DNA of 64,000 nt, taken from Clarkia xantiana subsp. parviflora (lineage: Eukaryota > Streptophyta > Magnoliopsida > Myrtales > Onagraceae). A program made the position numbers and the translations under genes. The notes under the pieces were generated by a model. The model made no database searches. It saw only the letters and a program-made list of their open reading frames with translations, and had not been told where the DNA came from. Position 1 is the first letter of the stretch; each line of letters opens with the position of its first letter. Location of the stretch: contig JAPTYO010000020.1 in assembly GCA_036873135.1 (NCBI GenBank), positions 2,038,081-2,102,080 on the forward strand, read 5' to 3'. This document shows positions 54,550-64,000 of this stretch, piece after piece.

Positions 54550-55790
54550 TCATTGTTGGTTTGTCGGCGAGCTGGTTCTGTTACGTGCCACATAGCTCCT
54601 CAATGCGCCTAGCGCAATGAGCTCTTGAATCTCTACTCTTAGGGATAGGCAGTTGTTGGTGTTGTGCCCCCAAGTATTATGGTATTTGCACCATTCTTCG
54701 ATTTTCTGGCCTAGGAAGGCAGTCATTGGCTCAAGTGGACTGGGAAGTTTGTTTTCCAGGAGTTTAACATATATTTCTTCAACCTCCGTGTTCAAGGGAG
54801 TGAAGAAGTTGTCATAGTTGGTGCTTATCCATCCTGATTCCGTTGCAGTTTGAGCTTCCCGATTTGAACTGAGAGGTAAACCCTACCCTAGGGGTGAAAT
54901 CAAAATCCGGTTGGTCCGAAAAACCGGTGAAATCCGAACCGGTCCGGACCGAAAAAACCGAATCCGCAATATGCGGTTTGGTTTTTGGTCGGATTTTTTG
55001 CTCTAATTCGGTTTTTTCGGTCCGGTTGGGATCTTGAGCTTTGAGGACCGTGGAGACCGAACCGACCGTTATGCTAATTAAATGTATACAATATATATTA
55101 TATTAGTTGATATTAATTAATATAATTAATTAATTATGTTAATATAGATTGTAAAATAGTCACTTATGAATATTATTTTGTCAATTTGTATTTTATAATT
55201 TATTTAATTATATTAATAGAAGTTATTTTTATCATTTCGATATGATATTTTCCATGAAAATGACAAGAATTTTAAATGGTAATTGTTATATTGGATTTTC
55301 GGTTTAAACCGAAATCCGAACCGAAAAAAACCGTACTACCAATGGACGGTTTATTTTTCCTCAAACGGTTTTTTGGTCGGATTTTTTAAGGGAAAAAACC
55401 GGACCGAAAATTAGGTAACCGACCGAAACAAGCAAAAATCCGGTCCGACCGGTCCGGTTTCACCCTTACCCATCCCAACTCATGCTCACATGAGACTGTC
55501 GTCTCTAGCTTGTCCTTCAGGCTTGTCATCGCGGTGGTTGTTCGCCATCCCTGTGTTCTTCCGAATAGTAGAAAGGATGGTGAATTCATGTTCACGAAGA
55601 ATGCATTGATGACATCTTTTTTGGTTTCCCTGAGCGCAGCGGCATTGTGGGCGAGCCTCCTAAAGTAAGCCATTATAGGCACACATTGGCCTTGTCTGAC
55701 ATCCAAAACACTTCGTCTTGTCGGGAAAAGCATCTTGTTGAGCCAAACAGCCGATGTTGTTTCCTGCTTCTTTTCCTCATCTTCACTACT
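54550..55790 (-). pseudogene. Second gag-like region of the Tat-like element, split by a hAT MITE
   Basis: Read on the minus strand. 55790-55480 codes a gag-like stretch (QCVPIMAYFRRLAHNAAALR, DVINAFFVNMNSPSFLLF, SLKDKLETTVSCEHEL). After the hAT insertion (54889-55468), 54888-54550 continues with IYVKLLENKLPSPLEPM and a retroviral-type zinc-knuckle-like EEWCKYHNTWGHNTNNCLSL. The piece is fused in frame downstream of the protease. An equivalent gag end (DKWCENHEVYGHETYSCVSL) already exists upstream of the protease, so the element holds two gag C-terminal regions of different sequence. Confidence 0.7.
54889..55468. mobile_element. hAT-like MITE nested in the retroelement gag
   Basis: Ends TAGGGGTGAAATC and GGTTTCACCCTTA. 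The flanking 8-mers CCCTACCC (54881-54888) and CCCATCCC (55469-55476) match at 6 of 8. Near both ends the sequence is dense in CCGAACCGG/CCGGTTCGG words; the centre is AT-rich. It interrupts the second gag-like region. Confidence 0.8.
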
Positions 55791-56493
55791 CAGGTTGGAC
55801 ATCTTTCTCTTTTTGCCAAACTCAACCATGGCAATAGAGACTTGTTGCATTCTTCTTAAAGCATTCACATAGCATTTGCGTGTGGCTGACTGATCTCCCA
55901 GCACTTCTCCAATGCCATGTGACGTTGGGAACTTCAACTTTTGGTGGACGGTGGATGAAACGATCTCGTATGGGTTGATCGTTGTTCGTCCCAATATCCC
56001 ATTGTATGACCCCCAAGGCGTTTACGACCACAAAAGTGACGTCAATATGCAGTGCCTTCCATCCTTCTCCTAGGATCACAGGGAGCGTTATCATCCCGAG
56101 GGGGTAAGTTGCCGCGCCCGCGAAGCTTACTAGCGGGAATGTTCCTGGAGAGATATCAACCACCGTCTTCCCAATCTTTTCAAGCACTTTAATGTGTAGA
56201 ATGTCTGCAGCACTTCCTCCATCTGCCAGGATTCGTTGTACGTCATACCCGTTGATCTCCATTGTGATGACCAACACGTCATCATGGGGGTAGACAATGT
56301 GCTTTTTATCTGCATTCGAGAATTCGATGACGACATCGTCTTTTTTGTGCTGGCGTCTTTTTCCGAATTTAGGGAGTGTCTGCAGTTGAGATGCGTAGAC
56401 ATACCTAGCATTGGATATGCTACCTCCTGCGGCTGGCCCTCCATGTATGACATTGATTACGCCGCGCTTTGCAGGAGGTGGGTTGTCATTCAT
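55791..56493 (-). pseudogene. Retropepsin-like protease region of the Tat-like element
   Basis: From 56493 on the minus strand: GVINVIHGGPAAGG, then YPHDDVLVITMEINGYDV and the active-site-like ILADGGSAADILHIKVLEKI (Tat-type elements usually have D-G/N-G-S-S-A-D), PLGMITLPVILGE and VTFVVVNALG. Near 55995-56000 the frame shifts, and the protein continues in another phase with GRTTINPYEIVSSTVHQKLK and HGIGEVLGDQSATRKCYVNA, the usual end of the domain in this group. The frameshift and the missing downstream polymerase make it non-functional in cis. Confidence 0.8.
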
Positions 56494-56510
56494 CTTGTCT
56501 TTTCCTTTGC

Positions 56511-58309
56511 CTATTTTTTCTGATCGTTCCGCCTGGACTTCTTCAGACGCTTATCACCTTGGTCCACATACTTCTTCAATTCACCTTTTAGGATGAAATT
56601 GTTCACGCGAAACCTTAGGCTTACGCAACTATATGTTTCATGCCCATAGACTTCATGGTTTTCACACCACTTGTCTTGTTCCTTTCCCAGCGGACCATTA
56701 TGGAAGTTGCTGGGTTCTCTCCATATCTTCGTTTCCTTCATTTCCTTCAAAATAACGGATAGCGGCGCATTCAGAGGAACGCATTCAGCCAGATTGACTT
56801 CCTTTGACTTCTGGAAATCTGATTGGAATGGTCTCTTAGGCTGTGGTTGCTACTGCCTGTTTTGCTGACTGCCTTGCTGAGGCTTTGTCTGCTTGTTGTT
56901 TTCTTTTGATCGGGCGGCGCTTACTTTAGCTTTGTTTTGCTCTCTAAATCTCTCCTAGTCAACAAATTCTTTGACTCTTGCTGCAAGTTCTTCCAATGTC
57001 TCGGCTGGACGCCTAGACATCTTTTCAGCGAGCGAGTATCCCTTTCGACCCAGATTATTTATAAAAGCGCGCACTATCTCCCATTCCGTCAAGTTTCCTT
57101 AGATGTCAGTGACGTTATGGTTGAAGTGGACGTAGTAATCTGCTAAGGATTCATCGTTTTGCTGCTGGACGTTGTTCAATGTGTTTACTCCTTCTAGGAG
57201 CGTGCGCTCTCCTATATAACGCTGAATGAATTTAGCCTTTAGATAGGGCCAAGAAGTCACACTCCCGCATGGAAGTGAGAAGAACCAATGCGCTGCAGTC
57301 CCTGCCAGAGTTTGGGAAAACGTCATGGCTACATGATGTGTGTTATCGGTTCTTCCCAGCAGAGAGGCTTCATGCTGTTGTACATGTTCTAGCCTTTTCC
57401 CCGGTATTTGTCTATTTTTATTCCATAGAGCCCGTCTGGTACACGGCTGTATACCAGCTCGTCTGAGAAAGGATGTGACGCATTCTCAGAAAATGCGTGC
57501 ATGCCCTTCATCTTGGCTTCCTTCATTTTTTTCTCCATTATTGCTTCCAGGTCTTTTGCGGTGAGTCCTAAGATTGGGATGTCATCATTGACTACTGGTT
57601 TTCTCCATCCAGTGCTGCGATATACTCCAGTATGTTCTTGGCTGGTTGCTTGATAGGAATTCTCCTTATGATGCTGCTACGAGCGGGTAAGTGGAGGTTG
57701 TCTCCTTGTCTCTTCTTGATGCTGCGTACTTGCATACTAAGTGTATGAGCGCGCTGCTTCATGTCTTGGCTGTTGGTACTGGTATGTACCTTCAGTGTAC
57801 TGGCCTCCTCCCCCTTGGTATTGTGTCTTTTCGGTTAGTGTCGTGTGACACTACCCTTGTCGGAGCGGCTTGTACGTAGACTGGTGGCGGAGGTGGAGGT
57901 GGTGGAACAAATCCTTGATTCCTTAGAGTTTCTCTAAATGCCAACAACTCTTCTAGTGCAGCCATTATAGTGGGTGTGACTGATGATGTTGGGTTTACAC
58001 CCTTTTTTTGTCGCTGAGCTCCTTCAGCTGGCATCCCGTAGGGGAACTCTTCATTGATGTGTGTTCTGGGCTCGAACCCGAGCGGGGGTGTTTCATGCGC
58101 TGCATTCTGAACTTCAAGACCATGTTGTGCGGCGGGCACGCTTCTGGTTGGCACGGAGGAAGCGGTGGATGTGGCTACAGGTATGTGCGAAGGTCCAAGT
58201 TGACTCTCATTGGCTTCTTGCTTGTGGTTGCAGCTTTCTTTGGGCAACCAGGGCCTCTCTTGTTCTCATGCATGTTGACATCATCCGGAGGAGGTTGATT
58301 GCTCGTCAT
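56511..58309 (-). pseudogene. gag region of the Tat-like element
   Basis: Likely start ATG 58309 (MTSNQPPPDDVNMHENKRGP), then a frame change into a Pro/Ser-rich part (58247-57792). The conserved gag core is at 57326-57099 (AHWFFSLPCGSVTSWPYLKA, TLLEGVNTLNNVQQQNDESL) and a zinc-knuckle-like DKWCENHEVYGHETYSCVSL lies at about 56680. Several frameshifts or stops separate these blocks, so no continuous gag is encoded. Confidence 0.78.
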
Positions 58310-58342
58310 AGCTCGTGGTGTGATATAGCCTTTTGTTCGGAT

Positions 58343-58358
58343 CTCGCGGACGGCGCCA
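58343..58358 (-). other. Primer binding site of the Tat-like element
   Basis: TGGCGCCGTCCGCGAG on the minus strand starts two bases from the LTR boundary at 58361. The TGG start complements a tRNA 3' CCA end. I do not assign the tRNA. Confidence 0.7.
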
Positions 58359-58360
58359 AG

Positions 58361-59823
58361 TGTTGCGTCCAAATCTAACCGGGGGGTCGGACTCTTCGGC
58401 ACTTCGGGTTATGCTTGAGTCGGGTCGTCGGATGATGACTGCAGGTAGGGGTGGGCGCGGGCGGGTTCGGTCGGGAAATTTGAAGAATAATTCCCGCCCA
58501 CCAAAGTTCGGGTTTTTAGATTCGGTTTCGGGTTCGGGCTCGGGCGGGAAAATATGAGAAAAATTCCCGCCCAGCCTCGGGTTTCGGGTTTTTCGGGCGG
58601 GTTCGGGTTAGACCAAACAAACAACTTAGCAATATTTGTCTGCACAATTTTGCTGATTATGTTCATTAAAAAAATGGTAAGTAAACCATGACTTGACTAA
58701 GTAACCATGATTACACACACATCGACATATTGACTAAGTAACCTGGATTATACAAAGCAGAATCAGTTAACCATCTCGATTCTTGACTACCTAGATTATA
58801 CACACATGTGCATCTACCCTCCTACACCAACATGTGCATCCAGTCGTCCATTTCCAACACATAAATTAACAACAATTCATTACACAATCATATTCTCTAC
58901 CAAAATCAAAAGACAAAATCACTACGTGCATAGATAGTCCAACAAAGTCTCAAAAACTCTAATCAAATCAAAAGACAACATCACTGCATACATACATAAT
59001 CGGGCGGGTTCGGGTAAAACGGGTTTTTCAACTCAATACCCGAACCCGGACCCGAACCCGAATTTTCGGGCGTGAATTTTCAAATCGGGTTCGGTTTTTC
59101 AATCGGGACAGATTTTTCGGGACGGTTTCGGAACGGATTTCCACGGGTTTCGGGTTCCCGGGTTTTTATGCCCACCCCTAACTGTAGGTTGTTAAGAGGC
59201 GACTTCAGGCTGTCAGTAGACGATTGCAGGCTGCCGACAATGCGCGCCTTGCCGGCTTCACGAACTCCTTCCCTGCACGAAGGGTAATAACCAGCACAGG
59301 GGGGGGTGCCGGTTGAACCATCTCCGATGCTTAAATGAGGATCTAGAGAGAGAAAGTTTCTAGAGAGAGGTCAGAGCTTCAAAGCCAATTTCTTGAGAAT
59401 ATGAGTTGAAAAGGGAGGCCAAGGTCCCCTATTTATAGGCAACCTTAGAACCGAACCCGGTTTTTGAGCGGTTCGACGCCGGTTTTAAAGGAAGATAATA
59501 ACCGTCGTCTGGTTTGATTGAGTTTGGCTTTGGGAGACTCCTTGCTCGGTGTACGTAATTAAGGTAGCGCGCGGTACCTAGGCAGCAGTCCGAACCCCGT
59601 CAGACTTAGGCAATTCGACGGGGTTCGGATTGCCTGCGGGCAATCCGGGCCATCCGGATTGCATAAAGGCAACCCGGACAGTCCGGATTGCTTGGTACAA
59701 TCCGGCCGCGCTTCCGGACCGTTTTGAACATCAGGTGACGCGTTTGGATCTGTTATGTGATTTTCGACGTGTTTACGAAGTCTGGAACGTAAATACACAC
59801 CCGAATTGGGCAGATATCCATCA
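58361..59823 (-). repeat. 5' LTR of the Tat-like element, enlarged by a hAT insertion
   Basis: About 720 bases of LTR plus a 735-bp hAT-like element and its 8-bp duplication. The plus strand reads TGTTGCGTCC...ATATCCATCA. Compared with the left LTR it has scattered, mostly transition, differences. Confidence 0.92.
58446..59180. mobile_element. hAT-like MITE nested in the 5' LTR
   Basis: Ends TAGGGGTGGGCGCGGGCGGG and GGGTTTTTATGCCCACCCCTA. The flanking ACTGCAGG (58438-58445) and ACTGTAGG (59181-59188) match at 7 of 8. The other LTR shows the empty site with a single ACTGCAGG. The interior has GGGTTCGGG/CCCGAACCC words near both ends and an AT-rich centre. Confidence 0.9.
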
Positions 59824-59828
59824 ATGAG

Positions 59829-61131
59829 TTTTGTACTCATAATGGTTATTGCTGGTACCCTTTTATTGAAGGTCGTTCGAGCATAGTATTAAGTTTAAAC
59901 CGCGGTTATAACCATCACCGCTATATATATATATATATACTTTATTATTATATTAGTGATAAGCCAATTTTATATTTCTTATTCTCAGTTCTCACCATTC
60001 ATTCGGTCTAAAACGTCATTCAATCTTTATCAATGATTTTGTCATTCTAAATATATGGTCAATTCATTCTATTCTAATATGAAAAGTCTAATATTGTAAA
60101 ACTCACAGTTTCAATTCACTTCATTTGCAATTGACTGTGCTACGCTAGCCCTAGGTCAACAAACAACAGATCATACATCAGCTTCTGCTCCGATAAGTCT
60201 CGCTACCTCACTGCCCACTGAGGATTGCAAGTGATAGGCGACTGAAGAAGTGTTGTTTCATTAAGTGAAATATTGAAATTATGTTTAATTAGGTTTTCGT
60301 GTATGAAACAATGAATGTATGTTTAATTTGGATATTTTGTATGAATCAATAAGGTTTTATTAGTTTGAATGATTATGGTTAAATAATTGATCGTTGTGAA
60401 AAACCATGGTCATAGCTATGATATGAAGAACTATAACCGCAATGATTATGGTTTGGTTATAGCGTGAGTGAAAAAAATATAATATGATTATATTATTAAG
60501 GGTTAACAGGTCTTTTGGTCTATAATGTTTGACGACTTTTAGGTTTTGGTCCATGATGTTTTTTTTTTCCTAGTTTTGGTCTCATATGTTTGCATATTTT
60601 TCTAGTTTTAGTGTTAACTAGCCCCCAATTGGACTAGGTCTAATTGGACCAGTCTTAGGCTAGTCCAGAGCTGGGTGGATCCAGTTGGGGTTGCCAGGGT
60701 CCGGCGACCCTAACCGTGGTCGGACACAACCCTGGGCTAGGTCAATTGGTTGTCCTATGGCTAGGCACCATTGCCGACCTAAGGGAAGTATATACACACT
60801 TATGATAGTTACACATATCAGATAGATTAGGGTAAACAGAAGAGGGACAACTCTTCAGTTTCCAATATTCAGTATTTTCGTTGGATCAACCAATTTATTT
60901 CGGTTTCGTTTCCAAAATTGAATTTTTCTAAACATTTAATTTGGCAATTCAATTCTCTGTGCACAGAAGAATTTTCCCTTGATTTCACTGTACAGAAGTC
61001 CAGATCCCAAACCCTAGCCTTGTCGCGATTTCTATTTGGTCGACCCAGTGTGGACTGTGATTGCGATGAACAGCAAGAACAAGCTCCAAGTCTCTGATAC
61101 TGTGCCTGCGCAGTGCAAGGGTTCACTCTAA
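59829..61131. other. Spacer and promoter side of the S-acyltransferase gene
   Basis: 60500-60790 begins GGGTTAACAGGTCTTTTGGT and resembles the left part of the MULE at 41654 (including GACCC/GGGTC words), with no right end seen. The rest is AT-rich. 60950-61131 is the probable 5' UTR (ends TTCACTCTA before ATG 61132). Confidence 0.5.
60500..60790 (+). mobile_element. Truncated MULE-type element
   Basis: The left end GGGTTAACAGGTCTTTTGGT aligns with GGGTTAAAAGGTCTTTTAGT at 41654. The TTTTGGTC...CATATGTTTGCA pattern and the later GGTCTAATTGGACCAG / GGGTCCGGCGACCCTAACC words also match. The right terminus is missing. Confidence 0.6.
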
Positions 61132-63619
61132 TGGAAAAGCGCGTGTACCAAGTCTGGAAGGGCAGCAATGTAAGGCTATACTGTGTAGTGTATCCACTCT
61201 TTTGGATGCTTCTCGTGATTGATTTTGAATTTGACGGAATCTTGCTCGAAATTGTGCTAGTTAACTTAGGGGCGGGTTTTCACCCAAAAATAAAAATAAA
61301 AATTTAGGGGTGGGTCGGGGGAAAATGTCAGCTTGTATCCTTTGGTGCAAAACATTGCGCTGTTTTAATGATATGATTTTGTATCTAGTTTAATCATAGT
61401 CTCAATCTGAGTGCATTTTGATTTGCCTTTTTGGTCTTATTGCCTGAAATTATATGCATTCTGGATTTGGTGTTCTAACCTGTTTGTTTAAAGAGTAGTA
61501 ACCTTCTATTTTGGGGAAAAGGGAAATTATGTCAGAATTAATTGGTTATTAGATAAAGCAACTTGTACATTAGATTTTGCTGAAATTGATAGAGCATGGA
61601 GAAAATATGTTTTTCATCTGTTGAATGACAATCTAAATAGCCCATACTCTTGTGCATCTACTCAAGAACAAAGTATACTTTTTCTCCTTTTAGTTCTATT
61701 CTTTAGATTGCAGAGCTACTAGTGACGACTTCATTTTATCGTAAGAGTATAACTTGCTGGTCTCATGTCTGGCTGCCTTGTTTGCATCCATTGTTCTTCA
61801 TATATCTAAGAAAGTTCAAGCCTTGCTATGTAAAGATGTAGAAAATTTGTACTTTATGTCTGTATATTTAGCCAGACTTTATCCTCTAAAGAAGTATGAC
61901 TGCTAGTGTGACTTGCAGTGTATGGATCTTAATTTTTTTTTTTTTTAAGTCCACCTCATTGGCCATTTCATGTGCATTCTTAATTTCTTATCCTCCAACT
62001 TTATGTTGAGGAGCTATTTTTGTTATGATTGTTAGGAAACTAATGATTCATATGATGTCCCTCCTTTATTGTTACATTTGTCAGGCACCTGGTGCTTTCA
62101 TGTATAAAGGGAACCAGCCATCTATTTCCAGTTGTTAGAGTCCAATATTATATACAGACCGCAAGTAGATAATGTTAAGATTAGACAGATTCGGCATTGA
62201 AGTGGTTCTTCAATAGAAACCACAGATTCACAGTATAATATTCTAAGTTTATTTTTCTTCGAGTGCCTGAAATTAAACTATACTTCTCCTTTATAGTAGG
62301 AACTCGTTCTTGGAGGGAGGTTGATATGATTCTATTTTTATTTTTCCTGGTACGCCTGACATTGAACTACAATTCTCCCTTTTTTTTTTTTTGGCAGAAA
62401 TTCATTCTTGGAGGGAGATTGATATTCGGGCCAGACGCAAAATCGCTTCTTTATACCTTATCATTGATCATAGTTCCAGTTGTCACTTTCTGCGTCTTTG
62501 TTGCAAGACATCTTCGCCATGAATTTTCTCCAAATAATGCTGGATATGCGGTTTTGGTGGTAGCTGTTGTCTTAACTGCATTTGTTAGTACCTTATCCTT
62601 ATATTTGGTATTCGGGTCTTGCTATTCATCGCATGAATGTTCTTCTATAGTTTTCATCATCTGGAATTTACTAGTTCTTTTTTTCCGTATAATTATGATG
62701 GTGCCAAATTTCCTAACTCCGGTCACCTATTCTAGTTGTCTGAAGTAATATTATGTCATTATGCTTTCGTGGATCATTTTTGTAAAATCTTTTATGCCCC
62801 GAAATCTGGAAAGATTTACTACATCCATAGAGAGTGTAGAAGTGTTGTCAAAAGAGCTGCTTGATCAATGATAGTTTATAAACCTGTCTGATAATTTGTT
62901 TCCAGTCTCCTTAAGCTTCGTCTTATTTGAACTTTGGTAGGTCCTGGTGCTTCTTTCTCTTACTTCTGCCCGGGACCCAGGCATCGTTCCCCGGAATGCA
63001 CATCCACCGGAAGAAGAAATGCGCTTTGATTCTTCAGCATCTGCTGAAACTGGTGGAAGACAAACACCAAGTCTTCAGTTTCCCAGAACAAAGGAAGTTA
63101 TGGTAAATGGCGTCCCTGTGAAAGTAAAGTATTGTGATACGTGCATGCTTTATCGCCCTCCACGATGCTCCCACTGCTCCATTTGCAATAATTGTATTGA
63201 ACGCTTCGATCATCACTGCCCTTGGGTGGGTCAGTGCATTGGACTGGTACGATATATCAAGTGCATTCTGAACAATGCCGGTTATTGTTATTTTAACTTC
63301 GTCGTGCATTCTGTATTTTTAGCTTTATCTGCTAATTCCAGTTTTACACGCACTGTATATGTGACTTTTGTTTTTACTGGTGCAGCGGAACTACCGCTAC
63401 TTCTTTATGTTTCTTTCTTCATCAACTCTTCTTTGCATCTACGTATTTGCCATGTCAGCTGTTTACATCAGAATTCTGATGTATGATCACCACTGGACAG
63501 TCTGGAAAGCAATGAAAGAGTCACCTGCCTGTGTTGCTTTGCTGGTCTACTGTTTCATCGCTCTCTGGTTTGTTGGCGGCCTCACGGGTTTTCATTTATA
63601 CCTCATAAGCACTAACCAG
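61132..63619 (+). CDS. DHHC protein S-acyltransferase, 5' part (runs past the window)
   Basis: A membrane enzyme that transfers fatty acyl groups (usually palmitoyl) from acyl-CoA to cysteines of target proteins. Exons seen: 61132-61170 ([13 protein letters not shown]), 62398-62583, 62941-63246 and 63386-63619; all junctions are GT-AG and in phase (255 aa so far). [16 protein letters not shown] leads into two predicted membrane helices ([38 protein letters not shown]), then [12 protein letters not shown] (a DPG motif). The cysteine-rich domain is [39 protein letters not shown], with DHHC at codons 63208-63219 (about residues 165-168). A third and fourth helix follow ([35 protein letters not shown]). 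The remaining exons lie beyond 64000. The organisation fits plant PATs of the At3g26935-like group; the exact paralogue is uncertain. Confidence 0.92.
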
Positions 63620-63738
63620 GTCAGTGTTTCAGTTTTTCATTCTCGAACCCATATTTTTGTCATATATATTTTTTCTGCTGTAGTTTTAGTTTCTATAAAT
63701 GGCTCTTTATGCTGTTATGGCAGAATTTGTCAAATTTA

Positions 63739-64000
63739 GGGTTAAGAACCTAAAAACAGTCCAAATTATAGGCAATATTGCTAATCGATGTACCAAATTT
63801 AAAATATTGATATTCGGTGTTCTAACTATCAGATTTGTTGCTTTCCACTTTTTTAGACTGATTTGGCGTTAAAATTGGCGTTTTAAGAAACAAAATCATT
63901 TTTTTTCCACTTCCGAAGTGTCAGATTGTTGCTCATGGTTTAAGCTTATTTGATACTTAAAAAACATGTATTTTTTTGTTAATTTTAAGAGAAAAAATTG
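63739..64000 (+). mobile_element. MULE-type element entering from the S-acyltransferase intron, cut by the window end
   Basis: Starts GGGTTAAGAACCTAAAAACAG, like the terminus at 3131, followed by spaced AAATTTAAAATATTGATATT and GGTGTTCTAA boxes as in the element at 7762. The right end is outside the window. Confidence 0.6.

Larger units (their letters stand above)
47926..59823 (-). mobile_element. Ty3/Gypsy Tat-like LTR retroelement, chimeric and non-autonomous
   Basis: Two related LTRs (47926-48617 and 58361-59823) bound the element, and ATGAG is duplicated outside them (47921-47925 and 59824-59828). A PBS-like TGGCGCCGTCCGCGAG lies two bases inside the right LTR on the minus strand, and a purine tract with GGGGGCAAG directly precedes the left LTR on that strand. 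Transcription therefore runs from right to left. The minus strand codes gag, then protease, then a second gag-like region. No reverse transcriptase, RNase H or integrase was recognised. Between the coding part and the 3' LTR lie tandem-repeat arrays and a plus-strand (antisense) spliced gene, as reported for some Tat-clade elements such as maize Grande. The LTRs differ by about 5% in the first 200 bases compared by eye, mainly transitions. Confidence 0.9.

Overview
The window is nuclear DNA of a flowering plant, most likely a eudicot. The evidence is spliced genes with GT-AG introns (GIGANTEA, cytosolic RPS18, OHP2, a type I inositol-polyphosphate 5-phosphatase and a DHHC S-acyltransferase), eukaryotic tRNA genes without an encoded CCA, AT-rich spacers and several classes of plant transposable element. 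I cannot name the species. All gene calls come from reading translations and splice junctions by eye, with no database search.

Layout. 1-1332: AT-rich spacer. 1333-6728: a decayed CACTA (En/Spm) transposon with a 3-bp target duplication; its TNP2 transposase gene is split by a nested Mutator-like (MULE) palindrome. 6732-11583: AT-rich spacer with another MULE MITE. 11584-16436: ten-exon inositol-polyphosphate 5-phosphatase gene with an antisense tRNA-Val and a solo LTR in its introns. 16636-16706: tRNA-Gly(GCC). 17599-17985: a small secreted Cys-rich (prolamin-like/DD11-like) gene. 18463-19000: hAT-like MITE. 21232-22814: intronless PPR gene (At5g66500-like) with a one-base frameshift. 23091-25702: the 3' part of a MYB-CC gene without MYB exons, whose intron holds two tandem tRNA-Arg genes and a solo LTR. 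26545-28975: a possible orphan terminal exon, a MULE end and a broken LINE.

30195-37226: full-length GIGANTEA (14 coding exons, 1181 aa predicted), with a hairpin MITE upstream. 38244-39721: RPS18 (152 aa) with telo-box and site II promoter motifs. 41010-42923: OHP2 (158 aa), its intron expanded by a 1.1-kb MULE. 43203-46297: a 3.1-kb non-autonomous MULE with about 0.7-kb inverted repeats and a nested hAT element. 47926-59823: an 11.9-kb Ty3/Gypsy Tat-like retroelement on the minus strand. It has a gag/protease region and a second gag-like region but no visible reverse transcriptase or integrase. It carries an antisense spliced gene and several tandem-repeat arrays, and two hAT MITEs are nested in it. 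61132 to beyond 63619: the 5' part of a DHHC S-acyltransferase gene.

The host genes belong to unrelated processes (phosphoinositide signalling, circadian clock, translation, photosystem II assembly, protein lipidation) and form no operon-like unit. The most unusual material is in the mobile fraction: the chimeric Tat-like element with its antisense gene, MULEs built around expanded palindromic cores, layered nested insertions, and a tRNA-Arg copy whose anticodon has become TCA through changes that all look like methyl-CpG decay.
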